Source: an uncultured Clostridia bacterium
Lineage (GTDB): Bacteria > Bacillota > Clostridia > Oscillospirales > Acutalibacteraceae
DNA: 64,000 nucleotides
Reading direction: 5' to 3'
Assembly (NCBI GenBank): GCA_945863885.1
Contig: CAMAZY010000003.1
Location: forward strand, 95,645 to 159,644
How positions within the stretch are numbered: position 1 is the first letter of the stretch; each line of letters opens with the position of its first letter. Under the pieces are notes generated by a model. It made no database searches, was not told the origin of the DNA, and worked only from the letters and a program-made list of their open reading frames with translations. This document shows, piece after piece, positions 24,454-32,772 of the stretch. The position numbers and the translations under genes are program-made.

Positions 24454-26064
24454 TTACTGTTTTTCGCTAAGCCAGGAACGCATGACCCAGCCCGTTACGC
24501 CGTGCGTGGTGTCCGTAACGTAAACCCAGCCGCTATTACTGCTGCTGTATCCGGTCACCTTGACGGGGAAGCCGTAGGAAACCGAACGTACGCTTGCGGC
24601 GTCCATTTCGGGAGCCTTACGCAGTCTTACGCCGATATCAATATTGACATACATCGTTTTCGGGTTCGCATATTGCTTGTCGGGTTTGACAAGATCCGGT
24701 ACAACGACCGTTTCTTCAGCCTGCGGTCTTGTCTTGGAAATATAGCTGTTGCTGACCCAGCCGTAAACGCCGTAACGGTCACTTCTGACATAGGTAAAGC
24801 CGTTCTGACTCTTTCCATACACCGTCAGCGATTCGCCGAGAGATACATAAACAACACGGCTTGACGACTGGTTCGGCTGACTTCTCATCGTAAGGCTGCC
24901 GGTAGTAACGTATACCTTATAGCGTTCGGAAGAAGCTAAATATGTCTTCGGCTTTTCGACCTTATCCGTTCCGAAGCCGTACGGATCGGTCGTTGTGGAC
25001 GGCTTTGTCGTGGTCGTCGGACGGGTTGTCGCAGTCGGCTTTTTCGTCGTAGTCGGTTTTTTCGTCGTGGTCGGACGGGTTGTTGTCGTTGTATATCTCT
25101 TTGTCGTTGTCGTATAGCGTTTTGTCGTGGTCGTCGTTTTTTTTGTTGTCGTAGTCACACGGGTAGTGGTGGTTTGCTTTTGCGTCGTCGTTTCCTTTGA
25201 CGGCTCAGTAACGCCCTCGGTCACCTTTTCGGTCGTTTGTTTTTCAGTCGTTTCCTTTTCGGCTGTCTCTTTTTCAGTCGTCTCCTTGTCGGTGGTCTCC
25301 ACCGTGGTGTTTTCCGTTGTTTCGCTGTTCGCTTCGCTTGTCGGCTTAGTCGTTGCCTTTTCCTTTTCCGTATCGATGGTCTCGGACTGTGAGGTTTCGG
25401 CATTGACGGGAACCTTGCTGAAATTGTTCTTAATCATGGTCACGGCGCCGGCGGTAACGGCAACAATCGCAACGATCAGAACCGCAATAATAATGCTGTT
25501 GCGCTTGGACTTCGAGGCGGTGACATACATGTCGTCAAGGCCGTCGTCCTCCTGTTCCATGCCGTCGTCGTTATCCTGCTCGGCACTGACGCTTTCCTCT
25601 TCCTCAGCGTCTTCGTATTCATCATTCGCCGACTCGTGTACATTTTCTTCTTCATAAGCCCCTTCGTCGCCGTCATAGCCTTCGTCCTCTTCAAGGCCGC
25701 CGTCTTCGGTATACTCGTCTTCAAAATCGGACTTCTCGTTCCTGACACCGGTTTGATTTTCACCGGCTTCGCTGTCTTTTTCGTTATACTCAACAACCGG
25801 AACAATCTGTTCCGTTTCGTCCGCTTCCAACTCATACGGTACATTGCTGTCTGTATCTTCGGCCGGCGCTTCACCGTCGGCTGAAGGCTCGTGTACCGTT
25901 TCGGCGTCGGTAATTTCCGGCTGTCCGCCGGATACTTCACGGGCATTGTCATGATTTTCCGAAGAAGCCGGAGCCTCCTCGTTTTCGAGGCTTGTTATCA
26001 TTCCGCAGTTTTCGCAAAAACCGGAACCGGGCTCAAGCTCATGACCGCAATTTGGACATTTCAT
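24454..26064 (-). CDS. Membrane-anchored zinc-ribbon protein with Thr-rich stalk and two SH3b domains
   Basis: The product has 536 residues. The order is an N-terminal zinc ribbon (Cys3, Cys6, Cys17, Cys20), a very acidic segment (about 25-180), one membrane helix (about 190-213), a Thr/Lys stalk with many TTTK and TTTT runs (about 230-365), and two bacterial SH3 domains (about 385-455 and 470-536). Topology puts the zinc ribbon inside and the SH3 domains in the wall, where they likely bind peptidoglycan. It may sense wall state. The start at 26064 has AGGAGTG 8 nt upstream. The repeats are codon-diverse, so it is not a sequencing artefact. Confidence 0.85.
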   Translation of the reverse strand: MKCPNCGHELEPGSGFCENCGMITSLENEEAPASSENHDNAREVSGGQPEITDAETVHEPSADGEAPAEDTDSNVPYELEADETEQIVPVVEYNEKDSEAGENQTGVRNEKSDFEDEYTEDGGLEEDEGYDGDEGAYEEENVHESANDEYEDAEEEESVSAEQDNDDGMEQEDDGLDDMYVTASKSKRNSIIIAVLIVAIVAVTAGAVTMIKNNFSKVPVNAETSQSETIDTEKEKATTKPTSEANSETTENTTVETTDKETTEKETAEKETTEKQTTEKVTEGVTEPSKETTTQKQTTTTRVTTTTKKTTTTTKRYTTTTKRYTTTTTRPTTTKKPTTTKKPTATTRPTTTTKPSTTTDPYGFGTDKVEKPKTYLASSERYKVYVTTGSLTMRSQPNQSSSRVVYVSLGESLTVYGKSQNGFTYVRSDRYGVYGWVSNSYISKTRPQAEETVVVPDLVKPDKQYANPKTMYVNIDIGVRLRKAPEMDAASVRSVSYGFPVKVTGYSSSNSGWVYVTDTTHGVTGWVMRSWLSEKQ

Positions 26065-26108
26065 ATCTATATCACTCCTATAATTTATCATAATCTGCCA
26101 TTTTATAT

Positions 26109-26137
26109 AATATAGCACACCGTCCGCCTTATTTCAA
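26109..26137 (-). promoter_or_regulatory. Promoter of the zinc-ribbon/SH3 gene
   Basis: On the minus strand TTGAAA (26137-26132) and TATATT (26114-26109) are separated by 17 nt. Confidence 0.7.
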
Positions 26138-26215
26138 GTCAAGTAAATAAATAAAATATTAACTTTGACGATACACAAACAAATACAGCTTCGCTCCTGT
26201 CTTATGAAAAAGCCT

Positions 26216-26244
26216 TTGCTTCCGGCTTTCGCATGTGATATAAT
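26216..26244 (+). promoter_or_regulatory. Promoter-like sequence upstream of the azlD remnant
   Basis: TTGCTT (26216-26221) and a perfect TATAAT (26239-26244) are 17 nt apart. Confidence 0.5.
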
Positions 26245-26296
26245 AACAGCCGCAGTCGAAAACGATCCAATAAAACAGGGCAGAGATAAGTAATGA

Positions 26297-26491
26297 CAGG
26301 GAAAGACAAAAGAACCAAAACAGCAACTGTGTTTCAAGTACGTCAGCCTTCTTGTGTTCCCATACGGGATCCCCGAACTGATTTCGGTTGCCGTAACGGC
26401 GGGAATGCATATATGGAGAAGAAATATGCTGCTTTCGATATTCATCGGCACGGTTGGCTACATGGTTCTTGTTCAGTTTGTGTTTATCTGA
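26297..26491 (+). pseudogene. azlD: Remnant of azlD (branched-chain amino acid export subunit), C-terminal part
   Basis: This reading frame has 64 codons between two stops and lacks a start codon. Its last ~40 residues, from GIPELISVAVTAGMHIW to the end, match the conserved C-terminus of AzlD, the small partner of the AzlC branched-chain amino acid exporter. AzlD is normally about 100-110 residues with four helices, and the first half is missing. No azlC is next to it. The sequence between 26245 and 26320 does not look like an AzlD N-terminus in any frame. It is probably a decayed gene. It occupies part of the 645-nt gap 26065-26709; I see nothing coding in 26492-26709. Confidence 0.65.
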
Positions 26492-26709
26492 TGGGTACGG
26501 TTTGCAGATTTTGGGAGAAAAGAAGAAAAACCGACAGACAGCAGGTTTTAGATTTTAGGGAAGCTCTGAATCAATCTGCGCAGGCATCCTGATGAATTTC
26601 TATCAAGCACCGCGCCCCGGCATCGGCGTCGCCCGGCGGCAAAACAAAAATTTACTTTTATAAATTCAATTATGTTTCAAAAAATATCATCGTAACGGAG
26701 GTGACATAA

Positions 26710-28557
26710 ATGAATGAAAACGAGCCGGTTTTTGATACCGCCGAAGAAAAGGAACCGGATTTTATTACCCTCAAACAAATGCTCAAAGCCAATGCTGCAA
26801 GATACGCTATTAGAAAAGCTTTTCTTGTAAAAGACGAAAGCGGCGAAATCAACAGCATTTCCTATAAAAAATTTTCATCTCACGTCGATTCTCTCGGAAC
26901 CGCCTTAACCGAAAAACTCGGTCTTAAAAATTGCCATATCGGACTTTGCGCAAAAAACTGCTATGAATGGTGCGTTTCGTATTTTGCCGTAAGCTGCGGA
27001 ACAGGTGTTGTCGCCGCAATCGACCGCGAGACTATTATTCCCGAACTTTTCAATATTATTGAATTCGCCGAGCTTCAGGCAATCATTGCCGATAAAAGAG
27101 TAACCGAAAAGCTTATCGAGAATTCCGAGAAGCTTCCGCAAGGCTTTCTCATTATCTGCATCGATGACTATGACGATGAACGGGTGATTTCGTTTCACGC
27201 TCTGATTGATGACGGAAAAGCTTTAATCAAACAGGGCGTAACCGCCTTTTCGGACTGCGAGATTGACCCCGATACAATGTCCGTTTTGCTCTTCACGTCG
27301 GGAACGACCGGAATGGCAAAAGGCGTCATGCTCTCCCACCGTAATCTGTGTTCGGATATATACGGTACCCTCAGCAAGGTTAAAATCAACTACGACGACT
27401 CGACGCTTTGCGTTTTACCTCTTCACCATGCCTATCAGGCAATCGTCATGCTTGCGATTATTGCCATCGGCGGCTCGGTAAGCTTTTCTCAGGGGCTTCG
27501 GCACGTCGTCGAAAACTTAAACGAATATAATCCGACTGTTTTTGTTTCCGTTCCGCTGATGCTCGAAAAAATGCATAAAAAAATCGTTGAGCAGTTAAGC
27601 AGTCAGGGTGCTTTCAAAAAGGCGTTCACTGCCGGGAAAGCCAAGTCTTTCTTTTCAAAGATCGGAAACAAAGACACGAAAAAGCGCATTTACTCACTTG
27701 TTCATGCCGTTTTCGGCGGCAATCTTCGTATGATTATCGGCGGAGCGGCAATGTTCGACCCCGACGTGGCAAGAGATTACGAAGCCTTCGGTTTCCCTGT
27801 GATTATCGGCTACGGGCTTACGGAGTGCTCACCCATCGTAATCTGCAATTCGACCGACGACCCGACCCCCGACAGCGTCGGCAAGCCGATCGGCTACGCC
27901 GAAGCGCAGATCTTTAAGCCGGACGAGGACGGAATCGGTGAAATCATCGTCAAAGGCCCGATGGTCATGCTCGGCTATTATAAAAATCAGGAGGAGACCG
28001 ACAAAGTCATCATAGACGGCTGGTTTCATACGGGCGACCTCGGCTATGCGGACGAAAACGGAAATTATCATATAACGGGCAGAAGCAAGAACGTCATTGT
28101 CACCAAAAACGGCAAAAACATCTATCCCGAAGAACTTGAGTATTATCTCAACAGTGACCCCGCCGTTCTGGAATCGCTGATATTCGGTTCGGAAGGCTCA
28201 CGATCCGACCCGCAGGTCACGGCAAAGGTCGTACCCGACGAGCAGGCAATCAAAAAGAAGCTGAAAAAAGATAAGCTGACAAGTCAGGACATTCAGAAAG
28301 CGATTGTCGAAGCGGTAAGAAAGCTCAACCGCCGTCTGCCCTCGTATAAGAGCATCAAAAAAATCAACATTGAAACAAACGAGCTTGAAAAGACCTCGAC
28401 GCACAAGCTGAAACGTAACTATTCGAAAGGCAAGCGCAAGTACCAAAACGTAAAGGAAAACGAAAACACACAGTCCCCGGTTCAGCAGGAAAACCCCGCC
28501 ATTCAGACAGAAATCTTAAACGAACCGGAAAACGGCGAAAACGAGAATAACGCTTAA
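26710..28557 (+). CDS. Long-chain fatty acid-CoA ligase-like AMP-binding protein
   Basis: The product has 615 residues. It is an adenylate-forming enzyme with the P-loop LLFTSGTTGMAKG (about residues 196-208), YGLTECSP (about 378-385), the GWFHTGDLGY block, and the lysine-bearing GRSKNVIVTKNGKNIYPEE. It should activate a carboxylic acid, most likely a fatty acid, to its CoA thioester. The last ~60 residues are Asn/Glu/Gln-rich and disordered, beyond the usual end. The start has CGGAGGTGACATAA upstream. It is a single-gene unit with a strong terminator. Confidence 0.88.
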   Translation: MNENEPVFDTAEEKEPDFITLKQMLKANAARYAIRKAFLVKDESGEINSISYKKFSSHVDSLGTALTEKLGLKNCHIGLCAKNCYEWCVSYFAVSCGTGVVAAIDRETIIPELFNIIEFAELQAIIADKRVTEKLIENSEKLPQGFLIICIDDYDDERVISFHALIDDGKALIKQGVTAFSDCEIDPDTMSVLLFTSGTTGMAKGVMLSHRNLCSDIYGTLSKVKINYDDSTLCVLPLHHAYQAIVMLAIIAIGGSVSFSQGLRHVVENLNEYNPTVFVSVPLMLEKMHKKIVEQLSSQGAFKKAFTAGKAKSFFSKIGNKDTKKRIYSLVHAVFGGNLRMIIGGAAMFDPDVARDYEAFGFPVIIGYGLTECSPIVICNSTDDPTPDSVGKPIGYAEAQIFKPDEDGIGEIIVKGPMVMLGYYKNQEETDKVIIDGWFHTGDLGYADENGNYHITGRSKNVIVTKNGKNIYPEELEYYLNSDPAVLESLIFGSEGSRSDPQVTAKVVPDEQAIKKKLKKDKLTSQDIQKAIVEAVRKLNRRLPSYKSIKKINIETNELEKTSTHKLKRNYSKGKRKYQNVKENENTQSPVQQENPAIQTEILNEPENGENENNA

Positions 28558-28559
28558 GC

Positions 28560-28603
28560 AGACAGCCACCCGACGGATGAACCGACGGGTGACTGTCTTT
28601 TTC
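28560..28603 (+). terminator. Terminator of the acyl-CoA ligase gene
   Basis: AGACAG (28560-28565) pairs with CTGTCT (28593-28598), with an inner CACCCG/CGGGTG stem, followed by TTTTTC. Confidence 0.9.
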
Positions 28604-28651
28604 TATTCTTAATCTTTTCTTAAAAGCGGACTGACATTCAGATACTGCCTT

Positions 28652-30376
28652 TTATTCTACGTCCTGAAGAGCGTCATAGCCTTCCTCGCCCGTTCTGACC
28701 TTGACTACGTTTTCAACGTCATAGACGAAGATCTTTCCGTCGCCGATGTTGCCGGTGTAAAGAACGGATTTCGCCGTTTCGATAACGGTTCTGACGGGCA
28801 CCTTGCTGACAACGATGTCAACCTGAACCTTCGGAAGCAGGTTAACGTCCTGCTTGACGCCTCGGTAATACTTGGTGTTGCCGATCTGCGTGCCGAAGCC
28901 GAGAACGTGGCTTACGGTCATGCCCGTGATACCGATTTTAACCATTGCGGATTTAAGAGCCGCAAAGCGTTCCTCTTTCATGATGATTTCAATCTTCGTC
29001 AGCTTCTGCTCGCTGCCCGAAGACTCAAGATCCGTTCCGGGTGCAACCGTTACGGGAACGGCAACAGCCGGGTCAACCGTACCGGTTACTTCCGCCGCTT
29101 CTTCAATCTGAATCGGGTTGACGGTCGGCATAAAGTCGGCGTAAGCACTGACAAGTCCGTGTTCGGGAAGGTCAAGACCGGAGATTTCCTCTTCGGCGGT
29201 GACACGAAGTCCGATGGTCTTCTTGATAATCATAAATACGATGGTGATAGCCGCCGCACCCCATGCAAGCGTTGCCGCAACGCCGAGGCACTGGATACCG
29301 ATGAACTTGCCTCTTGACATACCGGCATCAGCGAGCCATGAATTGGAAGCAAACACGCCGGTAAGAATCGTACCGAGCGCACCGTTGATGCAGTGAACAC
29401 CGACAGCACCGACGGGGTCGTCAACCTTGAGAACCTTATCGACAAACTCGATACCGAAAACAACCGCAAAGCCGGAGCACATTCCGATCACAGCCGCCGC
29501 CCACGGTCTTACGCAGTCACAGCCTGCTGTGATAGCAACAAGACCGGCAAGCGAGCCGTTGAGCGTCATGGACACGTCTGGCTTTTTGTAACGGATCCAG
29601 GTGATAATCATAACCGTGCAGGTCGCAACCGCAGCGGCAAGGTTGGTGTTGAAGAAGACAAGACCGGCAAGTTCCGCTGCACCGCCCGTCATCGAAACGG
29701 TCGAGCCGCCGTTGAAACCGAACCAGCAGAACCAGAGAATGAATACGCCGAGAGCGCCGAGGGTGATGCTGTGACCGGGGATGGCATTCGGGGTGCCGTC
29801 CTTGTTGTACTTACCGATACGGGGGCCTAAGATAGCCGCACCGACAAGGGCGCAGACACCGCCGAGCATATGAACCGCCGTTGAGCCGGCAAAATCGTGG
29901 AAGCCGAGCTGTGAAAGCCAGCCGCCGCCCCAGATCCAATGTCCCGAAACCGGGTAAATAATCAGGCTGATTGCCGCCGAATAAATGCAGTAAGCAGAGA
30001 ATTTTGTCCGTTCTGCCATGGCGCCGGAAACGATCGTCGCCGCCGTTGCACAGAACACAGTCTGGAAAATGAAGAAAGTAAAGAAGCTTACGCCGTCGGG
30101 AAGAATCTCGGCGTAGTCGCCCCTTGTGAAAAAGTCGATGCCGCCGAAAACGGCCGACTGTGTGCCAAACATGATTCCGAAGCCGACAAGCCAGTAAAGC
30201 GGCGTGCCGATAGAAAAATCCATAAGGTTTTTCATGATGATATTACCGGCGTTTTTTGAGCGGGTGAAGCCGGTTTCGACCATGGCAAAGCCTGCCTGCA
30301 TGAAGAAAACCAAAGCCGCGCCGATAAGTGTCCACATTGTGTTAACATCAGAAAATAGTACCGTGATGTTTTCCAT
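28652..30376 (-). CDS. amt: Ammonium transporter Amt fused to a C-terminal PII (GlnK) domain
   Basis: The product has 574 residues. Residues 1-410 are an Amt channel with 11 helices and both pore His motifs, HDFAGSTAVHMLGG and GVHCINGALG. A linker of about 45 residues (Val/Pro/Thr-rich) follows. Residues 459-574 form a PII domain with the T-loop element KYYRG (Tyr present) followed by LPKVQVDIVV. PII trimers normally plug trimeric Amt when nitrogen is plentiful, so here channel and gate are one chain. AAGGAG precedes the ATG. A promoter with a terminator hairpin directly behind it lies upstream. Confidence 0.94.
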   Translation of the reverse strand: MENITVLFSDVNTMWTLIGAALVFFMQAGFAMVETGFTRSKNAGNIIMKNLMDFSIGTPLYWLVGFGIMFGTQSAVFGGIDFFTRGDYAEILPDGVSFFTFFIFQTVFCATAATIVSGAMAERTKFSAYCIYSAAISLIIYPVSGHWIWGGGWLSQLGFHDFAGSTAVHMLGGVCALVGAAILGPRIGKYNKDGTPNAIPGHSITLGALGVFILWFCWFGFNGGSTVSMTGGAAELAGLVFFNTNLAAAVATCTVMIITWIRYKKPDVSMTLNGSLAGLVAITAGCDCVRPWAAAVIGMCSGFAVVFGIEFVDKVLKVDDPVGAVGVHCINGALGTILTGVFASNSWLADAGMSRGKFIGIQCLGVAATLAWGAAAITIVFMIIKKTIGLRVTAEEEISGLDLPEHGLVSAYADFMPTVNPIQIEEAAEVTGTVDPAVAVPVTVAPGTDLESSGSEQKLTKIEIIMKEERFAALKSAMVKIGITGMTVSHVLGFGTQIGNTKYYRGVKQDVNLLPKVQVDIVVSKVPVRTVIETAKSVLYTGNIGDGKIFVYDVENVVKVRTGEEGYDALQDVE

Positions 30377-30583
30377 AAATTTTCAACTCCTTGATATTGG
30401 CAACATCTGAAAACATCCCGGCATTCGTCATAGTACCCAACCAATGCCGTCTTTGTCGCCCCAAATCCTTGAAATACACAGAGTATTCCTGCGGATTTTT
30501 TCCTAAAAGCCGACATCATTTGTGCGCTATGCCAAACGCCTTGAGTTTTTAGAGCTTGCCTGTTTTTTGGTTTTCCGGAAAAT

Positions 30584-30630
30584 GAAAAAAGGGCAGGGAC
30601 ACTGACAGTTTCTCTGTCGGCGTCCTTGCC
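30584..30630 (-). promoter_or_regulatory. Candidate transcription attenuator of amt
   Basis: On the minus strand GGCAAGGAC (30630-30622) pairs with GTCCCTGCC (30600-30592) with one G-T pair. An inner GACAG/CTGTC stem has an AGAAA loop, and CTTTTTTC follows. Because the predicted promoter lies upstream, this is the first thing transcribed. It could also end transcription from the PHP operon. Confidence 0.6.
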
Positions 30631-30642
30631 TTTTCTGCTATT

Positions 30643-30671
30643 ATCTTATCACCGCATAAAGCAAAAGTCAA
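30643..30671 (-). promoter_or_regulatory. Promoter of the amt leader
   Basis: On the minus strand TTGACT (30671-30666) and TAAGAT (30648-30643) are separated by 17 nt. Confidence 0.65.
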
Positions 30672-30767
30672 TGTCACAAACTTAAAAAAGTTTAGCAATT
30701 TAAAGTATTGCTTTGTGCAAATTTTACAAGTTCAGCGATTGAATTTATAATTATCACCTAAAAATGA

Positions 30768-32015
30768 TTACCTGATATAGATCGGATTGGTGATTGCTGT
30801 CACCTGATTGAATTTTCCGACGGCTTTTACATAGGCAAAAACCTCATCGGCACCGACCGAAACCTTATCGGCTGTGACCGGTTCTTCCCGCTTTGCCGTA
30901 ACAAGAATCAGCTTCGCTTTTTCTGCGTTTTCGGCAATGATGCTGATGCTGACAGTCTTTCCGTCCGCAAACACCGTATCGCCCATCATTTTGTCACCGC
31001 TTCTGAGAAAAAGCTGCGGTGCCTGCGTTGACGAAGCGATAAAGCTGTGTCCGCTTCGGATTGCCGAAAGAAGGTCTTGGTCCGACGGCGACTCGCTCCA
31101 TACGCCGTTGACGGGGTTGCCGATTCTGACCGGCGACTTGAGCGAATGAAAATCGCTTCCTCCGACAGCAGGAATGATGCGGCCGGTCTTTAACAGACTT
31201 GTCCATTTTTCGATTCCTCTGACATTCGTCGGACGCATCGGCCCGTTCCAGACTTCCATCATGTCGTAAATTTCGTCGTCACCCCAAAGGTAGGGACAAA
31301 TCGGACACATCGGGTGATTGACCGAAACAACGGCGCCTTTTTTCTTCGCATTTTCAATCAGCTGCCGCATTTCCTCTTTTGTGTTCGCAACGAAAGAGTT
31401 TTCGAATGGATTTTCAACCCCGAAAAGGTTGATATGTCCCTTGTAGTGCGTCCATTCGACGGCGGGGATAAAGGTGATTCCCGTGTTCTTCGGAAGCGAG
31501 AAGTTTTCGCAGTAGTTGTTATGGTTGGCGAGTGCTACGAAGTCAAGTCCCTTTTCTTTCGCCATTTCGGCAATCTCATAGCACGAATGCTTGCCGTCCG
31601 AGGCGTCGGTATGAATATGTAAGTCTCCGAAATAAAGCTTCGGCCTCTTTTCGTGAAATTCAATCGTATATTCGACCTCGACTTCGGGCTTGTTGAGCTT
31701 GTAGGCTCCGATGAGAATCTGCCACGTTCCGCCTTTTAGCGGCTGTGAAAGATAGCCCTTTGTGCTTTCGAATTCGCCGACAGTGACGCTGTCTCTTGCA
31801 CTTCCCGACCAGCCTAAAAACCGTCCGTCTCCGTCCATGAGCCCGAGGTCAATAATACACGGGTTCTTTTTTCTGCCCGTAATCCCCTGCGTCTGCTTGT
31901 CATACCGGTAAGTCACCGTAAAGCTTTCGAGTCCGTCGGGCAGCTCAAACGGCAGCGTGTAATAGGTTCCCTCTTTGCTTTTTTCAATTGTGTGCCTGAT
32001 AACCGTCTTATTCAC
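30768..32015 (-). CDS. PHP-domain (CehA/McbA-type) metallohydrolase
   Basis: The product has 415 residues. An N-terminal beta-rich domain (about 1-125) is followed by a PHP domain beginning YFGDLHIHTDASDG (about 128-141), then ALANHNNY, VSVNHP and VGGSDFHS, which provide the His/Asp metal ligands. Family members hydrolyse phosphoesters or carbamates; here the substrate is unknown. It is the last gene of a three-gene operon (MFS transporter, esterase, PHP) and overlaps the esterase gene by 8 nt. That context suggests processing of an imported, possibly esterified sugar or glycoside. Confidence 0.82.
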   Translation of the reverse strand: MNKTVIRHTIEKSKEGTYYTLPFELPDGLESFTVTYRYDKQTQGITGRKKNPCIIDLGLMDGDGRFLGWSGSARDSVTVGEFESTKGYLSQPLKGGTWQILIGAYKLNKPEVEVEYTIEFHEKRPKLYFGDLHIHTDASDGKHSCYEIAEMAKEKGLDFVALANHNNYCENFSLPKNTGITFIPAVEWTHYKGHINLFGVENPFENSFVANTKEEMRQLIENAKKKGAVVSVNHPMCPICPYLWGDDEIYDMMEVWNGPMRPTNVRGIEKWTSLLKTGRIIPAVGGSDFHSLKSPVRIGNPVNGVWSESPSDQDLLSAIRSGHSFIASSTQAPQLFLRSGDKMMGDTVFADGKTVSISIIAENAEKAKLILVTAKREEPVTADKVSVGADEVFAYVKAVGKFNQVTAITNPIYIR

Positions 32016-32772
32016 ACTGACACCCCATTATTTTTTCGCAAAAATGCTTGACCTGCGGATCCCAGAACGTCCATTCATGCTTTCCTTTTTTCAAAACGAG
32101 CTCACAGTCAAGCTTCAGCTTATCGGCTCTTCTTTTAAAGGATATACTTGTAATAACAAGATTGTCCTGCAATCCGCTCGATATGTACATTTTTAAGTCC
32201 TTATGCTTATCCCTGTCCAGCAGTGCAACGGGGCTTAAGGGGGTATGCTTGATATCGTCAAGAGCGGAAAGCATAAACGGAAAATCATTTTTCATCTCGT
32301 CGTTTAAAACATACTTGAGCGGTGAAAGGTCTAAAAGACCCGAAAAGCTTCCCATTGCCGTATACCGTTCGGGATAGGTCAGCGCAATTTTCGCCGCCCC
32401 TAAGCCGCCCATGGAAAGTCCGGCGATATAGTTCTTTTCCCGTTCGTTTGAGATGCCGAAAATCTGATGAAAATATTCGGGCAACTCATCGGCGATGAAT
32501 TTAAAGTAGTTCTGACCGTTGATGTTGTCGCAGTACATGCTTCGGTCGCCGGCAGGCATGATAACGATAAAGTCGCCTTTCATCGCATAATAAGCGATGT
32601 TCGAATAAGTGATCCACGAGGTGTTGTCCTCGGAAAGGCCGTGCAAAAGCCACAGCACCTTTCTGTCGCTGATTGCCCGGTTATTCATGCGGATTGAGTC
32701 GGGCATACACAGACAGACCTGCGTGTTTCTTTTCAGCTGTTCTGAGCGGAATGTAATATTGATAACAGCCAT
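32008..32772 (-). CDS. Alpha/beta-hydrolase esterase (esterase D / feruloyl-acetyl esterase-like)
   Basis: The product has 254 residues. The nucleophile elbow is GLSMGG (about residues 118-123), preceded by VLWLLHGLSED with an oxyanion-type HG. The likely acid Asp and His are in SGLQDN and KGKHEWTFW near the C-terminus. No signal peptide is present. Such enzymes remove acetyl or feruloyl groups from sugars or act on S-formylglutathione-type thioesters. Its start codon shares a base with the stop of the MFS gene (TAATG), so the two are coupled. Confidence 0.85.
   Translation of the reverse strand: MAVINITFRSEQLKRNTQVCLCMPDSIRMNNRAISDRKVLWLLHGLSEDNTSWITYSNIAYYAMKGDFIVIMPAGDRSMYCDNINGQNYFKFIADELPEYFHQIFGISNEREKNYIAGLSMGGLGAAKIALTYPERYTAMGSFSGLLDLSPLKYVLNDEMKNDFPFMLSALDDIKHTPLSPVALLDRDKHKDLKMYISSGLQDNLVITSISFKRRADKLKLDCELVLKKGKHEWTFWDPQVKHFCEKIMGCQCE

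Larger units (their letters stand above)
30377..30767 (-). other. Long leader region of amt (no gene)
   Basis: This 391-nt gap holds the amt promoter (30643-30671), a terminator-type hairpin just after the expected transcript start (30584-30630), and about 205 nt of further leader before amt. A small ORF starting at 30519 overlaps the amt start in another frame and lacks a good Shine-Dalgarno. AAACTT/AAGTTT (30678-30693) forms a palindrome just upstream of the -35. Confidence 0.6.

Noticed and set aside
25000..25330. Repeated GTCGT/TTTCGTCG-like DNA that could look like a CRISPR or tandem repeat
   Set aside because: It is the coding sequence of a Thr-rich stalk, with variable codons and no spacers.
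26293..26592. 99-codon plus-strand frame starting with an ATG
   Set aside because: The recognisable AzlD sequence is in a different frame. This frame resembles nothing and lacks a Shine-Dalgarno.
30232..30519. 95-codon minus-strand ORF in the amt leader (possible leader peptide)
   Set aside because: It runs far into amt in another frame and has a poor ribosome binding site, so it is unlikely to be a regulatory leader peptide.
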